The notes beneath the pieces are model-generated. The model did no database searches and was not told the DNA's origin. It saw only the letters and a program-made list of their open reading frames with translations. 64,000 nucleotides of DNA, taken from contig JAPDOI010000066.1 of the NCBI GenBank assembly GCA_029168955.1, positions 1,116,501 through 1,180,500 of the forward strand, read 5' to 3'. Every line of letters begins with the position of its first letter. Position 1 is the stretch's first letter. Positions 1 to 11,541 of this stretch are shown piece by piece. The position numbers were made by a program, and so were the translations under genes. Source of the stretch: Aplectana chamaeleonis (Eukaryota; Nematoda; Chromadorea; Rhabditida; Cosmocercidae).

Positions 1-19
1 TTTAGGGCTCTGCCATTTT

Positions 20-762
20 GGTCCCGCTCACATTCTACGGCGTCCTGCGCTTTCCCGCTGTGGTTCCGCACACTTTCCACGGCAACCTGCGCACTCCCGC
101 TGTGGTCCCGCACACTCCCTGCGGCGTCCTGCGCACTCCCACTGGGGCCCGCACACTTTCTGTGGCGTCCTGCGCTTTCCCGCTGTGGACCCGCACACTT
201 TTTACGGCATCCTGCTCATTCCCGATGTGGTCCCGCACACTTTCTGCGGCGTCCTGCGCACTTTCACTGTAGTCCCGAACACTTTCTGCGGCGTTCTGCG
301 ATCTCTCACTGTGGTCCCGCACACATTCTACGACGTCCTGCGCACTCCCACTGGAGTTACGTACTTTTTACACAAAGTCCTGCTCACATCCTTTGGGGTC
401 CCGCACACTTTCTGCGGCGTCATGCGCACTTTCGCTGTAGTCCCGAACACTTTCTGCGGCGTCCTGCGCTATCTCACTGGGGCCCGCGCACGTTCTGCGG
501 CGTTCTGCAATCTCCCACTGTGATCCCGCACACATTCTACGGCGTCCTGCGCACTCTCACTGGGGCCTGCACACTTTCTGCGGCGTCCTGCGCTCTGCCA
601 CTGTGGTCCCGCACACATTCTACGGCGGGTTGCGCACTCTCACTTTGGCCCGCACACTTTCTGCGGCGTTCTGCGATCTCTCACTGTGGTCCCGCACACA
701 TTCTAGGGCGTCCTGCGCACTCTCACTGGGGCCCGCAGACTTTCTGCGGCATCCTGCTCACT
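20..762. repeat. 42-bp GC-rich minisatellite
   Basis: About 17 head-to-tail copies of a unit near 42 bp, each starting gtcccgcacac, continuing with ttctgcggcgtcctgcgc and ending cactgtg. Copies differ by point changes, and one around 340-385 is strongly diverged. The unit length is a multiple of three, so several frames on both strands stay open. Those apparent ORFs are products of the repeat and are not annotated as genes. Confidence 0.93.
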
Positions 763-1413
763 CCTCAAATCCTATTCACACCAACTGCGTCATACAGGGA
801 TAATTTCGGAAAGGAAGCCTATCAGTAACTGTGTTAATTTTCCTTTGTTCATTTTTAAGGTTGGGTGAATTTCGGATGGTTCACAATTACATGTTTACAT
901 GTTTTACCCGTCTTGGCCCTCAATTTGAGGTTTCGCTAAAATTGACTTTCAACTCCAAAATTGAATAGGAGCTAGCTGCATCCGTTTCCAGCTTCCTAGC
1001 TCAACTTTAAGTGGTAGCACAAGATCGTGAACGCCGTCTGAAAAAGAGGAGTATAACAGTTTTTTCGACCAAAATCACGTGCTCTTCTCAATTTTTCTCG
1101 AGTGCCGAGAAACCGTTTCAAATAATTCTAGGGTACATATGCTAACATTTTACGCTCTTCCCAATTAAGAAAAAACCGCATTTTCACAGTTACTCTGAAC
1201 GCCGATTCCGGAAGCGCAGAGTTGCGCATGGGAGAGTTAAAGCCAAATCTGGTGCGCGCTTCGCTCGCACCACAATTGAAGACGTTGAATCATGAGTCAT
1301 CCACTTGCAGGATTTCCAAGAGGGTTTCTGAAATCAGGAGGTTTCGTGATGTCCTTTCGGTGTATTTTTTTTACTTCGTGAGCCTGACTTGAATCACTTA
1401 ATCGATTGGCTTT
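763..1413. other. Stretch without recognisable gene
   Basis: AT-rich sequence between the minisatellite and the 3' end of the minus-strand RTE-like element. Part near 1250-1413 is probably the 3' tail of that element, because in-frame-looking RTE C-terminal sequence appears to run past the stop at 1426. Nothing else is recognisable. Confidence 0.4.
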
Positions 1414-1425
1414 CGCCTGGCGCCG

Positions 1426-2761
1426 TCATTCCGCATCTTCACCGAGGTGCGCCGTCCTGGTAGTCAGCCGTGTCCGTTTGTCACTGTCCTCAGCCACAAT
1501 TTGAACACAATCCACCATCCAATGGTGGCAATTGCACTTTGTGCGAAGTAAAACATCACACCTGAATTGCCCTTCGATGTCGTGTGACTTCAAATCCCCT
1601 TTTACCACATTCGTTCAGAACTTTCGCCTACATTCAGGCGGTCGTTCCAAGACAAGACTTGGAAGCATCCTGAGAGCGTGTTGCATGAGACGATCCAGCG
1701 TCGTGTTAAACGTTGATGTAAGGCGTCGATTTCGCTGTAGAGATCTCCGTTGTGGCACATCGGCGACCAGATATATCCGAGCAAACGTCTAAACAGCTTC
1801 CTTTCCCTGCAATCCAACCTTTCCATCTGCGTCTCCGGTGCTGCCCATGTCTCCGATCCGTTCATCGGGATAGGGCGAATAGCGGATAAGTAGACGCGCA
1901 ACTTAAATTCCTTCGCGTTGGGGTTGGACCACAAACACTTGGTTAGAGAATTGAATGCAGACGTAGTTTTCGCACATCGTTGTTGAGTATCCGCTGCATA
2001 ACTACCATTGTTTTTCAGCAAACAGCCCAAATAACAGAAATCGTTCACCATTTCGACACGTTTTCCGTCCACACAAACTCCCGTTGAAAGCCTCTGAGAT
2101 ACCCACAACTGCTTGCATTTGTCGTGACAGAGACGAAGTCCATAGGCTGCGGCATACTTCGAAACAAGGTTCACAACTCCGTGCAGTTTTGCGTTGTTTT
2201 CGGCGATTAACACAATGTCGTCGGCGTACGCCAGGTCTACAAGAGAGCGTCCTGATGGTGTTAGGTTCACGTCCGCACGAAACTGTTCAGCAACTCTAGG
2301 CATGATGTCATCAAAGGCGAAGTTGAAAAGGAAAGGTCCTGCTACAGCTTCTTGCCTTACTCCTGTATTCACCTCGAAAGCTGACGTAAACCCGACAGGT
2401 GTACGAGCTGCTTATGGTGTACCTTTGTTCATGTCCTCGATTATTTGAACATACTTTTCTGGGACTCCATCGGCTCGCAGAGCGTCAGCAATCGATCACG
2501 ATGAGGAGAGTCGAATGCGGCTTCAACGTGTAAAAAAGCAAGCTGTAGTGGCTTCAAATACCGCTGCCACCATTCAATTACTCTTCTCCTGACGAACATT
2601 TGCTCAATGGTCGATCTTCCAGGTCGAAAACCGGCTTGCTCATCTCTGGTCGTTCCTTCACGATGTTTGATAAGTTTCTCGAGAATGATACGTTCTAAAA
2701 CATTGTACATGACACGCAGTAGAGAAATCTCCCTATAGTTCTTGGGCTCCGTGACGAACAA
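1426..2761 (-). pseudogene. RTE-like reverse transcriptase, 3' half
   Basis: Broken RT reading on the minus strand. From 2761 downward it shows NYREISLLRVMYNVLE, then EQAGFRPGRST (near 2640), then AFLHVEAAFDSPHRD in place of the usual acidic DFxxAFDS, so the first catalytic Asp seems lost. A frameshift near 2372-2441 is followed by NTGVRQEAVAGPFLF (usually GVRQGC..SP) and the intact catalytic AYADDIVL near 2215-2240. The C-terminal part has GSETWA and a region ending RTAHLGEDAE. A second frameshift near 1600-1608 joins the last 60 codons. It would not give an active enzyme. It is the downstream half of the element whose endonuclease lies at 9.7-11.5 kb. Confidence 0.85.
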
Positions 2762-2797
2762 CTTCTTCTGGTTTTACCTGCCAGTGTTTTTCAACGG

Positions 2798-4160
2798 ATG
2801 GCTGTTAGCCGGGCGGCACGCTTTCGCTACTACTCTGGGAAGGGAATTTACCTGAGGGAATCTCTTCCTCCCGAAGAGCTGGAGCGAAGGAGGCTGCTGC
2901 GGAAACCTCGGAACACGGCTTCTGGGGCAGGCTCAGTTGCTCCGCCAGTATGTCCACCTCCTGCTAAGGGTCGTAGTAGTACTTCTCCGTCAGCACCTTC
3001 TGGCAATCAGGGAAACTTAGAGCCAATCCTCGGTATTTTCATAGTTCATTGAAGTGTTTCTATAACAATGTGAGGCCAATTGCGAAAAACTCGGTTCACA
3101 TAAGCTATGTGCTGGGAAACAACTATGATATTTATGCATTTACTGAGACTTGGCTGAAACCTAGTCATTCTATGCCATCTTTAATAGGTAGTCTGACCGC
3201 TAAGTACGATATACTGCGTTGTGATCGACCCAAAAAACGTGGAGGTGGTGTGATACTACTTGTCCACCAAAGGTTATTCGCTAATACTATACTTTTCGAA
3301 GCTGTAGAAAATGCGTTTGAAGTACTTGCAGCCGATATTTCCTACGAAGGCTACAGTTTCAGATTTTTTTTTGGTATATAGAACTCCAAATTGTCTCGTT
3401 CATTCCACTGAACAACTTGTCAAATTACTCAGTGACTTGACCGCCTGTGAAAAAGATACGGTGATTGTCGGTGACTTCAACATGCCAGAAGTAGATTTTC
3501 TTCACAGGAATGACACTGACGCTGCTCATTTGTCTCCTTTGGAGGAGCTATGTAGTCTTCTGTCATGACCTTGTGCAGCATGTGCATGAACCCACAAGGG
3601 GTAATAATATACTCGACCTAGTGCTCTCTAGTAGTCTCGCGTTTGTTACTGATACTAAAGTGCTGCCTCCTACTGGCCAGAGCGATCATTACAGTATATC
3701 CTTCGATATACAGTGTTGCCAAAGTCAGGCTGCTCCAATCTTCCGCAGGGTGTTTTCGGGTTGTGATTTTATAGAAGTCTGCAATTATCTAGCTCAATTC
3801 CGCTGGATTGATCTTTTTGAATCTCAGTCGATTGTAAATGACAAATACGAGCTATTCCTGTCAATTATTCATGCCGCTATTGAAGCACATGTTCCCTTCA
3901 AAATGGTCTCATCTGTGAAGTCAACCCGCCTACCTGGGTACTTACAAAAAATGCTTGAGCACCGAGACTGTTTGTTTCATGAAGCTAGACGAATCAACAA
4001 CTGGGAAACATATAACGAGTTTGCCACAAAATTCGCTGCTCAACTTGCTAAATATAATGGTAATGTTGAGAAAAAGGTTATCTAATCTGGTGATAATCAG
4101 GGGTTTTACAGATATTCGAATAATAAAATTCAGCATAACGGCACATCGGTTGTTTGAGAA
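2798..4160 (+). pseudogene. CR1-like ORF1 tail and APE endonuclease
   Basis: The first frame (2798-3049) encodes a basic, Pro/Ser-rich tail (ELERRRLLRKP..) like the end of a CR1 ORF1. From about 3046 an endonuclease domain begins: YAFTETWLKPS (near 3145-3175), RGGGVILLV (near 3237), VGDFNMPEVDF (near 3469) and the catalytic QSDHYSISFD (near 3679-3705). A run of eight or nine T near 3365 puts YRTPN out of frame, and a second frame change lies near 3510-3560. Sequence then runs to YRYSNNKIQHNGT, where the jockey-like element interrupts. In CR1 elements this domain nicks target DNA to prime reverse transcription; here it is a remnant. Confidence 0.82.
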
Positions 4161-4325
4161 GTAGAAATGTTTTAGCGAGGAATGCTGCCGAGATGTCGTA
4201 CGTTCGTGCCGTGGCAGTGTGGAGGAAACAACATCACCTTCGTGCAAACCGACATCACTCCCTCCACCGAGAGGGTTTCGTCATGGGAGAGTCGCTGGCT
4301 GGCCCCAGCTCTCCTGAAGATTCTA

Positions 4326-4364
4326 CTATAAAGTGCTGGCGTCTAGAGGAATCCTGGACCTGTG
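4326..4364 (+). other. Decayed 2A-like peptide motif
   Basis: In the frame that leads into the zinc finger, 4326-4364 reads L-stop-S-A-G-V-stop-R-N-P-G-P-V. The spacing and the NPGP core match 2A-type ribosome-skipping peptides, which are known at the 5' ends of some non-LTR retrotransposon ORFs. Two in-frame stops show it is dead. The family role is established knowledge; calling this a 2A relic is inference from one short motif, strengthened by its place just before the PHD finger. Confidence 0.5.
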
Positions 4365-4376
4365 CAGAAGTATCAA

Positions 4377-4514
4377 TGAGCCACCTGCAGCAAGAAAGTC
4401 ACCTGGAATGGAACTAGCGTCCAATGCTTTGGATGCCAAAGGTGGGTGCATCTCCCCTGTTCGGGCCTCAGTTCTGTGAGGCATCACAACTCATCCTTCC
4501 GTTGTGTTCTGTGC
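4377..4514 (+). pseudogene. PHD-type zinc finger remnant
   Basis: In the same frame as the 2A-like motif this region reads (stop)-A-T-C, then C-F-G-C, then W-V-H-L-P-C, then C-V-L-C. That is the C4HC3 order of a PHD finger with its first Cys codon turned into TGA at 4377-4379. PHD-like fingers between an N-terminal leader and the endonuclease occur in several non-LTR groups. It is followed without a gap by the endonuclease. Confidence 0.62.
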
Positions 4515-7500
4515 TCCGCCCCCAGCAACTCTGATTCCTCATTCACCGACCGCCCCCTCTCTATTGTACATATAAATCTTAACGGCCTTCGCACCAAATT
4601 GTCTGAACTCTCACTATTCGCACGTACTCATCATCCGGATGTTATTATGGTTCAAGAAACCAAACTCTCTCCCTCTACCACTTATCCCCAACCAAACATT
4701 CCAGGCTACACTGCCTATCACATCCCAAAGACAGCTCTTGGAGGCGGAGTTTCTACGTTTGTGCTTTCTAACTTACTTTCTCATCTTATTCCAAATGTTC
4801 CTATGGACGGTACTCTCGAGTGCGTTCCCGTTCACCTCCCTCTTGAAACTCCACTATCTCTATTTATTATTTACATCCCTCCTACCACTTCTTGTCTCCC
4901 AACCTACAACCCCATACCTCTTCTTAAGCAGCTGCATGACTGCTCTTTCTCCCCATAAGCTGTCTTTGCAGGTGACTTCAATGCTCACACGTTCTGTTCT
5001 GCGCCAGAGGGGAAGAGGTCGAGGAATGGGCTGAGGAGTGTGATCTGGTTATCCTTAACGTTGATCAGCCTACTCGTCTCCCTTCCTACGGCCGACCTTC
5101 TAGCCCGGTCATCTCCCTCGTTTCATCCAATCTTTCTAATTCTTGCACATGGTCCACTTCCACAACTCTTTCCAGCGACCACATTCCGGTCTTTCTCCAT
5201 ATTGGTCTCTCAAACTCTTTTGCCCCTTATACTGGTATTCGTCAACGTTCTTATCTCAATTTAGGCCTTGCTGACTGGGTCCTGTTCAGAGAGTTTGCGC
5301 TCCGCCAGGCATCTAAATATCCATGGAATGGCGATGTGCACCAGAAAGAGCGTCACATATCTGACGCCATCCGGAAAACTACAAAAGCGGCCATACCTGA
5401 AGGACGTGTGAAAAGTTTCTACCCTAATGTCACCAGGGAGATTCTACAGAAGATCAGGACAAGAGATGAAAAGAGAGCTGAGAATCATTTGGACCCTGAG
5501 GTGGCCGAGCTGGATGAAGAGATAAAAAAGGATCTGGACAAGCACAAGAAAGACAGTTGGGAGAAGTTCACTGATAGGTTGAATTTTAAAACCGACGGAA
5601 CAACTGCGTGGAAAGTATTGAGGAAGATATCTGGAAAGTGCGCCCCCTCTTCGAACTCTACCATAGAGCTCGATAACAGCGTCCTCAAATCAGGAAAGGC
5701 TGCCGCATATGCTCTTGGGAAAAATTTCTTCATCACACGTACCAAGCGTTGCATACAAAACAGAGTCACGGTAAGAGAACTAAGCCGTCTGCCGCTGATG
5801 AACGCCACTGAGGCCTTTACCCCTGCTCAAGTGGAGAAGGCTATCAAGGAAATGCGGAACTCGAAGGCTTTTGGACCTGATGGTATCTCAGCAGCCATCT
5901 TGAAGAAGCTTCCCACGGATTTTCTACCGATGATCGCAGATATCATAAACACTTCTTTCCGAACCTGCACTCTACCCCAAACATGGAAGACCGCCAGTGT
6001 GATACCCCTGCCTAAGCCAGGCAAATCGCAAAGCACGGCGAAGGGCTATCGCCCTAGCTAATCGTAAGGGACCTGGCAGAGCAGAATGAGGCACAGCAAC
6101 ATCAACATGGGTTTAGAAAGCTTCACTCCACCACCACTGCCCTTCTGGAGATTGTCAGCTATGCGGTCGATGGGTTCAATTTCAGAAAGCCTCTTAGAAC
6201 AGTAGCCGTTGCCCTCGATCTAACCAAAGCATTTGATTCTGTTAACCTAGGACTTTTGTCCGAGAAACTATTGAAGTCCTCGCTGCAACCGTGGCAGAAG
6301 CGTTGGATAGCAGCGTTTACGAAAGGTCGTCGGGCCAAAGTGCTATTCCAGAATCACGTCTCCGATAGTATACCTGTAGCAGCCGGTGTGCCGCAGGGTG
6401 GAGTTTTGTCACCTGTCCTCTTCAGCCTGTATATTGAAGACCTACCTGAGCCTCCTGAAGATATAAAAATTGTTGCGTATGCCGACGATATCACCATCAT
6501 GTGCGATAATCGTGACATAAATGTAGGCGCAAACAGGATCAGCGACTATCTCGTCGAGCTTAAAAACTTTCTCGATAGTATGATGCTCACAGTTTCCGCG
6601 GCGAAGTCATCTGTTTTGGTATTCACATCTGACCCAAAGGAACACAGCGCCCAACCTGTTGTCAGGTGGGATGGTGACCTCTTGCCTACAGCGCAATTTC
6701 CTAAACTGCTGGGCCTCGTTTTGGACCCATCGCTGAAGTTTCACAAAAATGCTGAACAGAAGCAGGCAATTATCAAGGCAAAGCTTAATGTGTTGAGAGC
6801 TCTAGCAGGAACGTCCTGGGGTGGCAGCAGAAAGACAATCTTGACGACATATCGAGCTATTCTGCAGCCTGCATTGGAGTATGCTGCACCTGTCTGGCAG
6901 CACATCGTGTCGGACAGTTCCTGGACTAAGATGCAGCGAATTCAGAATGCTGCACTACGAATAGCCACTGGATGTGCAAAAAGCTCACCTATTGAGCACC
7001 TTAACGCCGGGACCCGTATCTTGCCAGTGAAAGAGCATTGTCAGCTCCAGGCTCAGCAGATGTTTATTAATGTCCTTAAGCAACCTAATCATCCGTCGAG
7101 AAGACTCTTAAATCCTGTGAGAGAGAGATCGATCAGTGTGCCGTTTGCCGATGCTCCGAACAATGTGAATGTACAGAGATGGACCGACTCGAATCAAGAA
7201 CGGCTTCGTCTCTTACTCGCGGAGCACACCCGGTTCGGGAAGGATCATCTCGCCAAAGCGGCCGTCAACCCTATTCTCGGTGATGTGCCGCCCAGGGTAT
7301 GTGATACCGAGTCCGAGCTCGGTAGGCGCGCCAGGTGTATCCTCGCTTCGTTGCCCTGCGAACATTCCCCATTGCTTATGTCTTACCTGCACAGGATCGA
7401 CAATAGCCAGCCTGACGTGTGCCAGGACTGTGGAAACCAAGGCCACGACACTAAACACCTATTTGATTGTCCGAAGAAGCCAACAACGCTCACTACAATA

Positions 7501-7548
7501 GACTTGTGGACGAATCCAGTGCTGGTCGCCCAGTTTCTCAACTTGTGA
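4515..7548 (+). pseudogene. Jockey-like endonuclease/reverse transcriptase
   Basis: Endonuclease motifs: HINLNGLRTKLSEL (near 4570), VQETKLSP (near 4650), a stop at 4957, then FAGDFNAHT (near 4968) and, after a frame change, SSDHIPVF (near 5172). A linker (5336-6061) leads to KAFGPDGISAAIL and IPLPKPGKS. A short deletion or frameshift near 6058 removes the YRPISLL region. RT resumes with HQHGFRKLHST (near 6099), ALDLTKAFDSVN (near 6214), GVPQGGVLSPVLF (near 6385) and the catalytic AYADDITIM (near 6478). The C-terminus carries C-x2-C..H-D-T-x-H-L-F-x-C (near 7420-7475), a knuckle usual in jockey-type elements. No RNase H is seen. The 430-codon RT part is one unbroken frame, so it is younger or better preserved than the 5' half. 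Confidence 0.85.
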
Positions 7549-7588
7549 TGAAACCCCTCTCAGTGGCTGCAAAGAAGAAGAAGAAGAG

Positions 7589-9270
7589 CGACAACTCCTA
7601 TCGACAAGGCTATTATGCTTGCCGACCAGTTCTCTGCTGCATTTCAAAAAGACAATGGGTTTATCGATGAATCATTCTCTCCTGATTGTGAGTCAATGCT
7701 GGATTTCCCGTGGTTTGATCCTAGAAAGGTTCATGACTTGATTACCAAATGGCCCAAGTCTTTCTCCGTTACCCCCGATCAAATCTCGATTTTCTTTATT
7801 AAGGAAGAGGCATGTGTTATTGCAGGGCCTTCATCTTATTTGTTCAATCAGTCACTGTGGTGAAGTGCCGAGAAGGTGGAAGCACTCGTTTGTGACCCCT
7901 GTTTTGAAAAAGGAGCCTGCTTCCAATCCTGAAAACTATCGGCCAGATAGCATCACGTCCATCTTTTGCAGAGTTTTCGAAAAAGTTTTGAAGCAACATA
8001 TAGTCATGCATCTTGCCTCTCAGAACATTATACCAAGGAATCAGCATGGATTCGTTCCGGGGCGATCGGTCGAGACTAATCTTTTGGAATGTTTAGATGA
8101 CAGGTCAGCAGCTATTGACAGGAAGAGCGTTAGTGACGTCGTTTACTTTGTCTTTGCGAAAGCATTCGACCGAGTGTCTCATGCAAAGCTTCTTTTCAAA
8201 CTGAACAAAATCAAGATTCATCCTGTTCTTTTGAAGTGGATAACTGAGTATCTAACCGACAGAAGCTTTCAGGTCAGAATTGGAGGGGTTTATTCTGAGG
8301 TGAAATGCGCTGAAAGTGGGGTACCTCAATGTGGCGTCCTGTCTCCCATTTCGTTCAACATTTTCACCGCAGACTTGCCTTCAGTACTCGAAACTTTCGG
8401 AGTAAACTGTAAAATGTATGCTGACGACATCAAAATCTATAGGACCATATCTACGTCAGATGACTCAAAATCCCTCCAGCTCGCTGTAGATGAGATATGG
8501 AAGTGGGCAGGGTCATGGCAGTTACCACTAGCTCGCAGAAGACCATTTTCATGCGAGTAGGAACGGTGGAATCCATTCCGGAAACCTCATACATAGTAGG
8601 TGCAACTGATATATCTCGTGTGGAGTTTGTTCGTGATCTAGGCTTCCACTACAGTGATAAGCTTGAATTCTCCAAACATATCCAAATTCGTTGTAAAATG
8701 GCTCTCTCTAGAACATTCCAGCTTTTCAAAGGATTGTCCGTTAAAAACAAAAACATTCTTCTCAGAGCTTACAAGACTTACATTCGACCAATTTTAGAAT
8801 CGGGTACTACTGTGTTCTACCCAAGAAAAGTAAGGGATATACAGGCGATTGAGAAGGTTCAGAATAACTTTACGCGAAAACTACTAGTTAGAGTGGGTGG
8901 TTTCTTGTATTCCAAAATACCGAGAGCTGGAATCAGGATTAAATACCTAGGTCTTCCGTCACTTGAGGCGCGACGTCAAGTATCGGACTTGTGCATGGTC
9001 TATAAAATGTTGCACTACTCGGGTATCTTTGGAAATCATAACTTTTTCAAATTACGTCATTCCCATACAAGAGGAGGGGGAACCAAACTCATCTTGGAGC
9101 GCCCTCGCACTGCTTTGCGGCGAAGCTTCTTCGCCTTCAGAGCGGGTAGTGCGTACCTTAAAATGACTGAGAGTATCACTCCACCGCTATCTCTGAGTCG
9201 ATTCAAACGTCATGTGGTAAACTTGATACAAGAAACCGAATCCAGCGATCATACCGTGTCATTGACCTAA
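7589..9270 (+). pseudogene. CR1-like reverse transcriptase and C-terminal domain
   Basis: Continuation of the CR1-like ORF2 after the nested element. Motifs: PRRWKHSFVTPVLKK (near 7865-7910), NYRPDSITS, QHGFVPGRSVETN (near 8041), FAKAFDRVSH (near 8155), GVPQCGVLSPISF (near 8319; the usual QGSVLGP-type box with a Cys) and the catalytic YADDIKIY (near 8416). Frame changes occur near 7814-7863 and near 8500-8560. After the second, the thumb and C-terminal region stays open to the stop at 9270, with RAYKTYIRPILESGT. RT would copy element RNA at the target nick. The breaks make it inactive. Confidence 0.87.
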
Positions 9271-9417
9271 CTGCGATTTTATTTCTGGAGCTTAGCTTTA
9301 TTGTTTTCTGAAAATGGTTGTAAAGTGGTTTGCGTAATTAGTGTTTGTTTGTTTTTTTTTCTCTCACGTTTGCCCTACGCATTCGTAATAAACTTATACT
9401 TATACTTATTGTAAAGA
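9271..9417 (+). other. CR1-like 3' UTR and repeat tail
   Basis: Noncoding tail after the CR1-like stop: a T-rich stretch (9352-9362), a possible poly(A) signal aataaa near 9388, and a short tandem acttat-type tail that ends where the RTE-like minus-strand sequence resumes. Confidence 0.65.
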
Positions 9418-11541
9418 GGTACGATCGCATGTCTTCATGAATCGGGTATCCTTTCGCTCATCCATATGGTACGGATCAGGGATGAGCGGAATTCCGCGTT
9501 CCGCATTCCGAAAACCGCAGAAAGCGCCACGTAATGCGAAAATATCGGGTCATCTGGGACGTAAGAAAACGCTAGATTATTTCTGAATTTTTCCGCGTTT
9601 TGCTGTCCGAAAACCGCATTTCCGCGCGTTTTCAGGCGTTTCGCGCCCGATTCCCGAAACCCGAGAAAACATTTCTGTTCCGGAACTGGAAAGCCGATTT
9701 CCGAATTTTTTTTTCTATTCTGCTCATCCCTGGTACGGATATTGTTGGTCATTTCACGAATCCCAGACGGATCGAGAGCTTTCAGCATTTCAGCAGTGAT
9801 GTTGTCGTCTCCACCTGCTTCTCCATTCTTCATTTTCCGGACACAATTCAAAACTTCAGACTAAGTCGGCGGTTCCTCAATGACATCGTAATGTGCTCTT
9901 TGAACATGCGGGAGCTCAGGTACTGATGGCGCTGGACGATTCAGTAGTGAACTGAGGTAATCCTTTCATAATGGCAGCGTCGGGTGCTCTTTCGGAACAG
10001 ACGACCCAACTGAAAGAGTTGGATTTTCGTTGTGTTTCATATGTGTTCTATGCATAAATTTTACATATTGCTCTATTCTTTTACATGTTTAGAAGCAAAA
10101 ACATGATAAAGTGATCCCGTAGCTGCATACAAAAACCCTTTTTAGCAGAATGGGTCGTCTATTCCGAAAGAGTACCCAGCGTCGCATCATTAACTGCGAC
10201 TCCATTGGTAGTGTAGAGGAGAGGGGCACATATCTTCATTTTGCCGCTATAGTGTGGTATCAAGGCTTTCCTCGGGTTCTTCTCCTCCCAAGCCTTCTCA
10301 AACTCCTTAGCTCTACACGTCCATTCTCGTTCGCGGTCACTTTGAAGCTGCCGACGCAACTTCCTCCTCAAACGCTTCTCCTCCACGAATTTTCCTGCAG
10401 TTTGGAGAGCACATCCTCTGTTGTAGGTAGATGTTGTTTCTTCTGAGACGTGGGCGAACTTCATCTTAGGCTGTACAACCGGGAGTGCTTCTTTCGAAGC
10501 GTTCTGGATGCACTTGACGAAAGGATCCGCGTCGCAAAGTTTCTTCTTAGTCCGTACTCCGATGAGAATAGAAACGCGTTGTCGAAAATTCCTTCTGCAT
10601 TCTTCATCTCTGAGACTTGTCATATCAATTTTCTGGAGAGGCTTAGTCCCTCGCTTCCTCTTATGGATCCTCCCAGTGAAGCTCAACAGAACAGGACCGT
10701 GATCCGAATCGAATGCGATATCCCACACAGCTCTAAATCTTCGGATGTCCGATACTGGAATATTCCTCATCAGAACATAGTCGAGCTGTGGTTTTGAAGT
10801 TGTCATCTTCCGCTTCCGCTGCTCTTCCAGAGATAGCTGGGTTGCTCCCTGCCACGTAAGCTGGTGGCGGCGATGATTCCTCTTGAATGTCGGTGCAATA
10901 ATCAGACCACTGCGTTCACACAAGTCGACAAGGCGGCAGCCATTGTCCGATGTCTGCTCTACTGGGTAGAACCATTTACCGGGTACTTCGGATTCCTGAT
11001 CACGTCCCATCTTCGCATTTGCGTCAATCCCCACGACAACAGCATGTTGACAAGGTGTCCTGGTCAGCAACGTATTGAATTCCTCATAAAACGCATCTTT
11101 CGAATTGTCCTCGGCGGTTTCAGTGGGCGCATGAGCACCCACTATCTACAGATTGCACCCTCTGCGATTCCGCAGTCGCACAAATGCTTTGCTACAAGAC
11201 GTTGAGCCGAAATTCTGGATCACACCATTGTAGTCCTACCTTACAGCTATCGCACAGCCTCCTACTCTCCTATCATCAGCGATACCATAGTAGATGGCGC
11301 ACTCTCCGACGTTGATGACGGGTCTATCCTTGAGGCGAGTTTCCTGCAAAGCAGCAAACGGTGCATGGAAATAGCTTAGAAGATTGGACAGCACAGATTG
11401 TTGGATATCACTGAACAATGACCGGCAATTCAGGGTGACGAAATTGTGGCTTGTGGCCAAAGACTCTATGAACTCCCTAGGTACGGATCCTGAAGTGTAA
11501 TGGGCCAGAGCCCTTAGTGTGCCGGACGGCGACACCTTCAT
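9412..11541 (-). pseudogene. RTE-like APE endonuclease and linker, 5' half
   Basis: On the minus strand, 11541-11236 encodes NFVTLNCRSL and FAALQETRLKD, the start of an APE-type endonuclease with the catalytic Glu. 11142-10159 continues with VVVGIDANAKMG, a region QLDYVLMRNIPVSDIRR and the catalytic SDHGPVLLSF. A charged linker rich in RRKLRRQ follows. Then 9851-9733 has MKNGEAGGDDNITAEMLKAL, the usual motif just before RT, cut by the hAT MITE and resuming at 9476 with TIWMSERIPDS. Frame changes near 11142-11236 and 9851-10159 make it non-functional. Confidence 0.85.
9477..9732. mobile_element. hAT-type MITE with perfect 8-bp TSD
   Basis: A 256-bp element starting cagggatgagc and ending gctcatccctg, flanked on both sides by the 8-bp duplication gtacggat (9469-9476 and 9733-9740). 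CAGGG ends plus 8-bp duplications are the hallmark of hAT transposons. It carries no transposase. It interrupts the linker frame of the RTE-like element, so it came later. Confidence 0.92.

Larger units (their letters stand above)
4165..7588 (+). mobile_element. Jockey-superfamily-like non-LTR element nested in CR1
   Basis: Plus-strand element lying between the two halves of the CR1-like element. In order it shows a decayed 2A-like motif, a PHD-type finger, APE endonuclease, linker, RT and a C-terminal Cys/His knuckle, and it ends in an (AAG)n tail at about 7568-7588. CR1 coding resumes directly after the tail (frame reading DKAIMLADQFSAAF). The tail repeat at the 3' junction is what target-primed reverse transcription would leave. 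The 5' boundary is uncertain by tens of bases. Exact clade (jockey, I or Tad group) is not decided here. Confidence 0.78.
2768..9417 (+). mobile_element. CR1-like non-LTR retrotransposon, interrupted
   Basis: Plus-strand CR1-type element inserted into the RTE-like element. Left part 2768-4160 has the tail of ORF1 and an APE endonuclease. Right part 7589-9417 has RT, the C-terminal domain, an AATAAA, and a short cttata-type repeated tail right at the junction back into the host element (near 9390-9417). Such microsatellite-like 3' ends are typical of CR1 elements. It is interrupted at about 4165-7588 by a jockey-like element. Several frameshifts show it is inactive. Confidence 0.82.

Noticed and set aside
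35..523. Long open frames on both strands at the window start
   Set aside because: They follow exactly the 42-bp repeat unit (14 codons) and change only as the repeat changes; no start context or domain.
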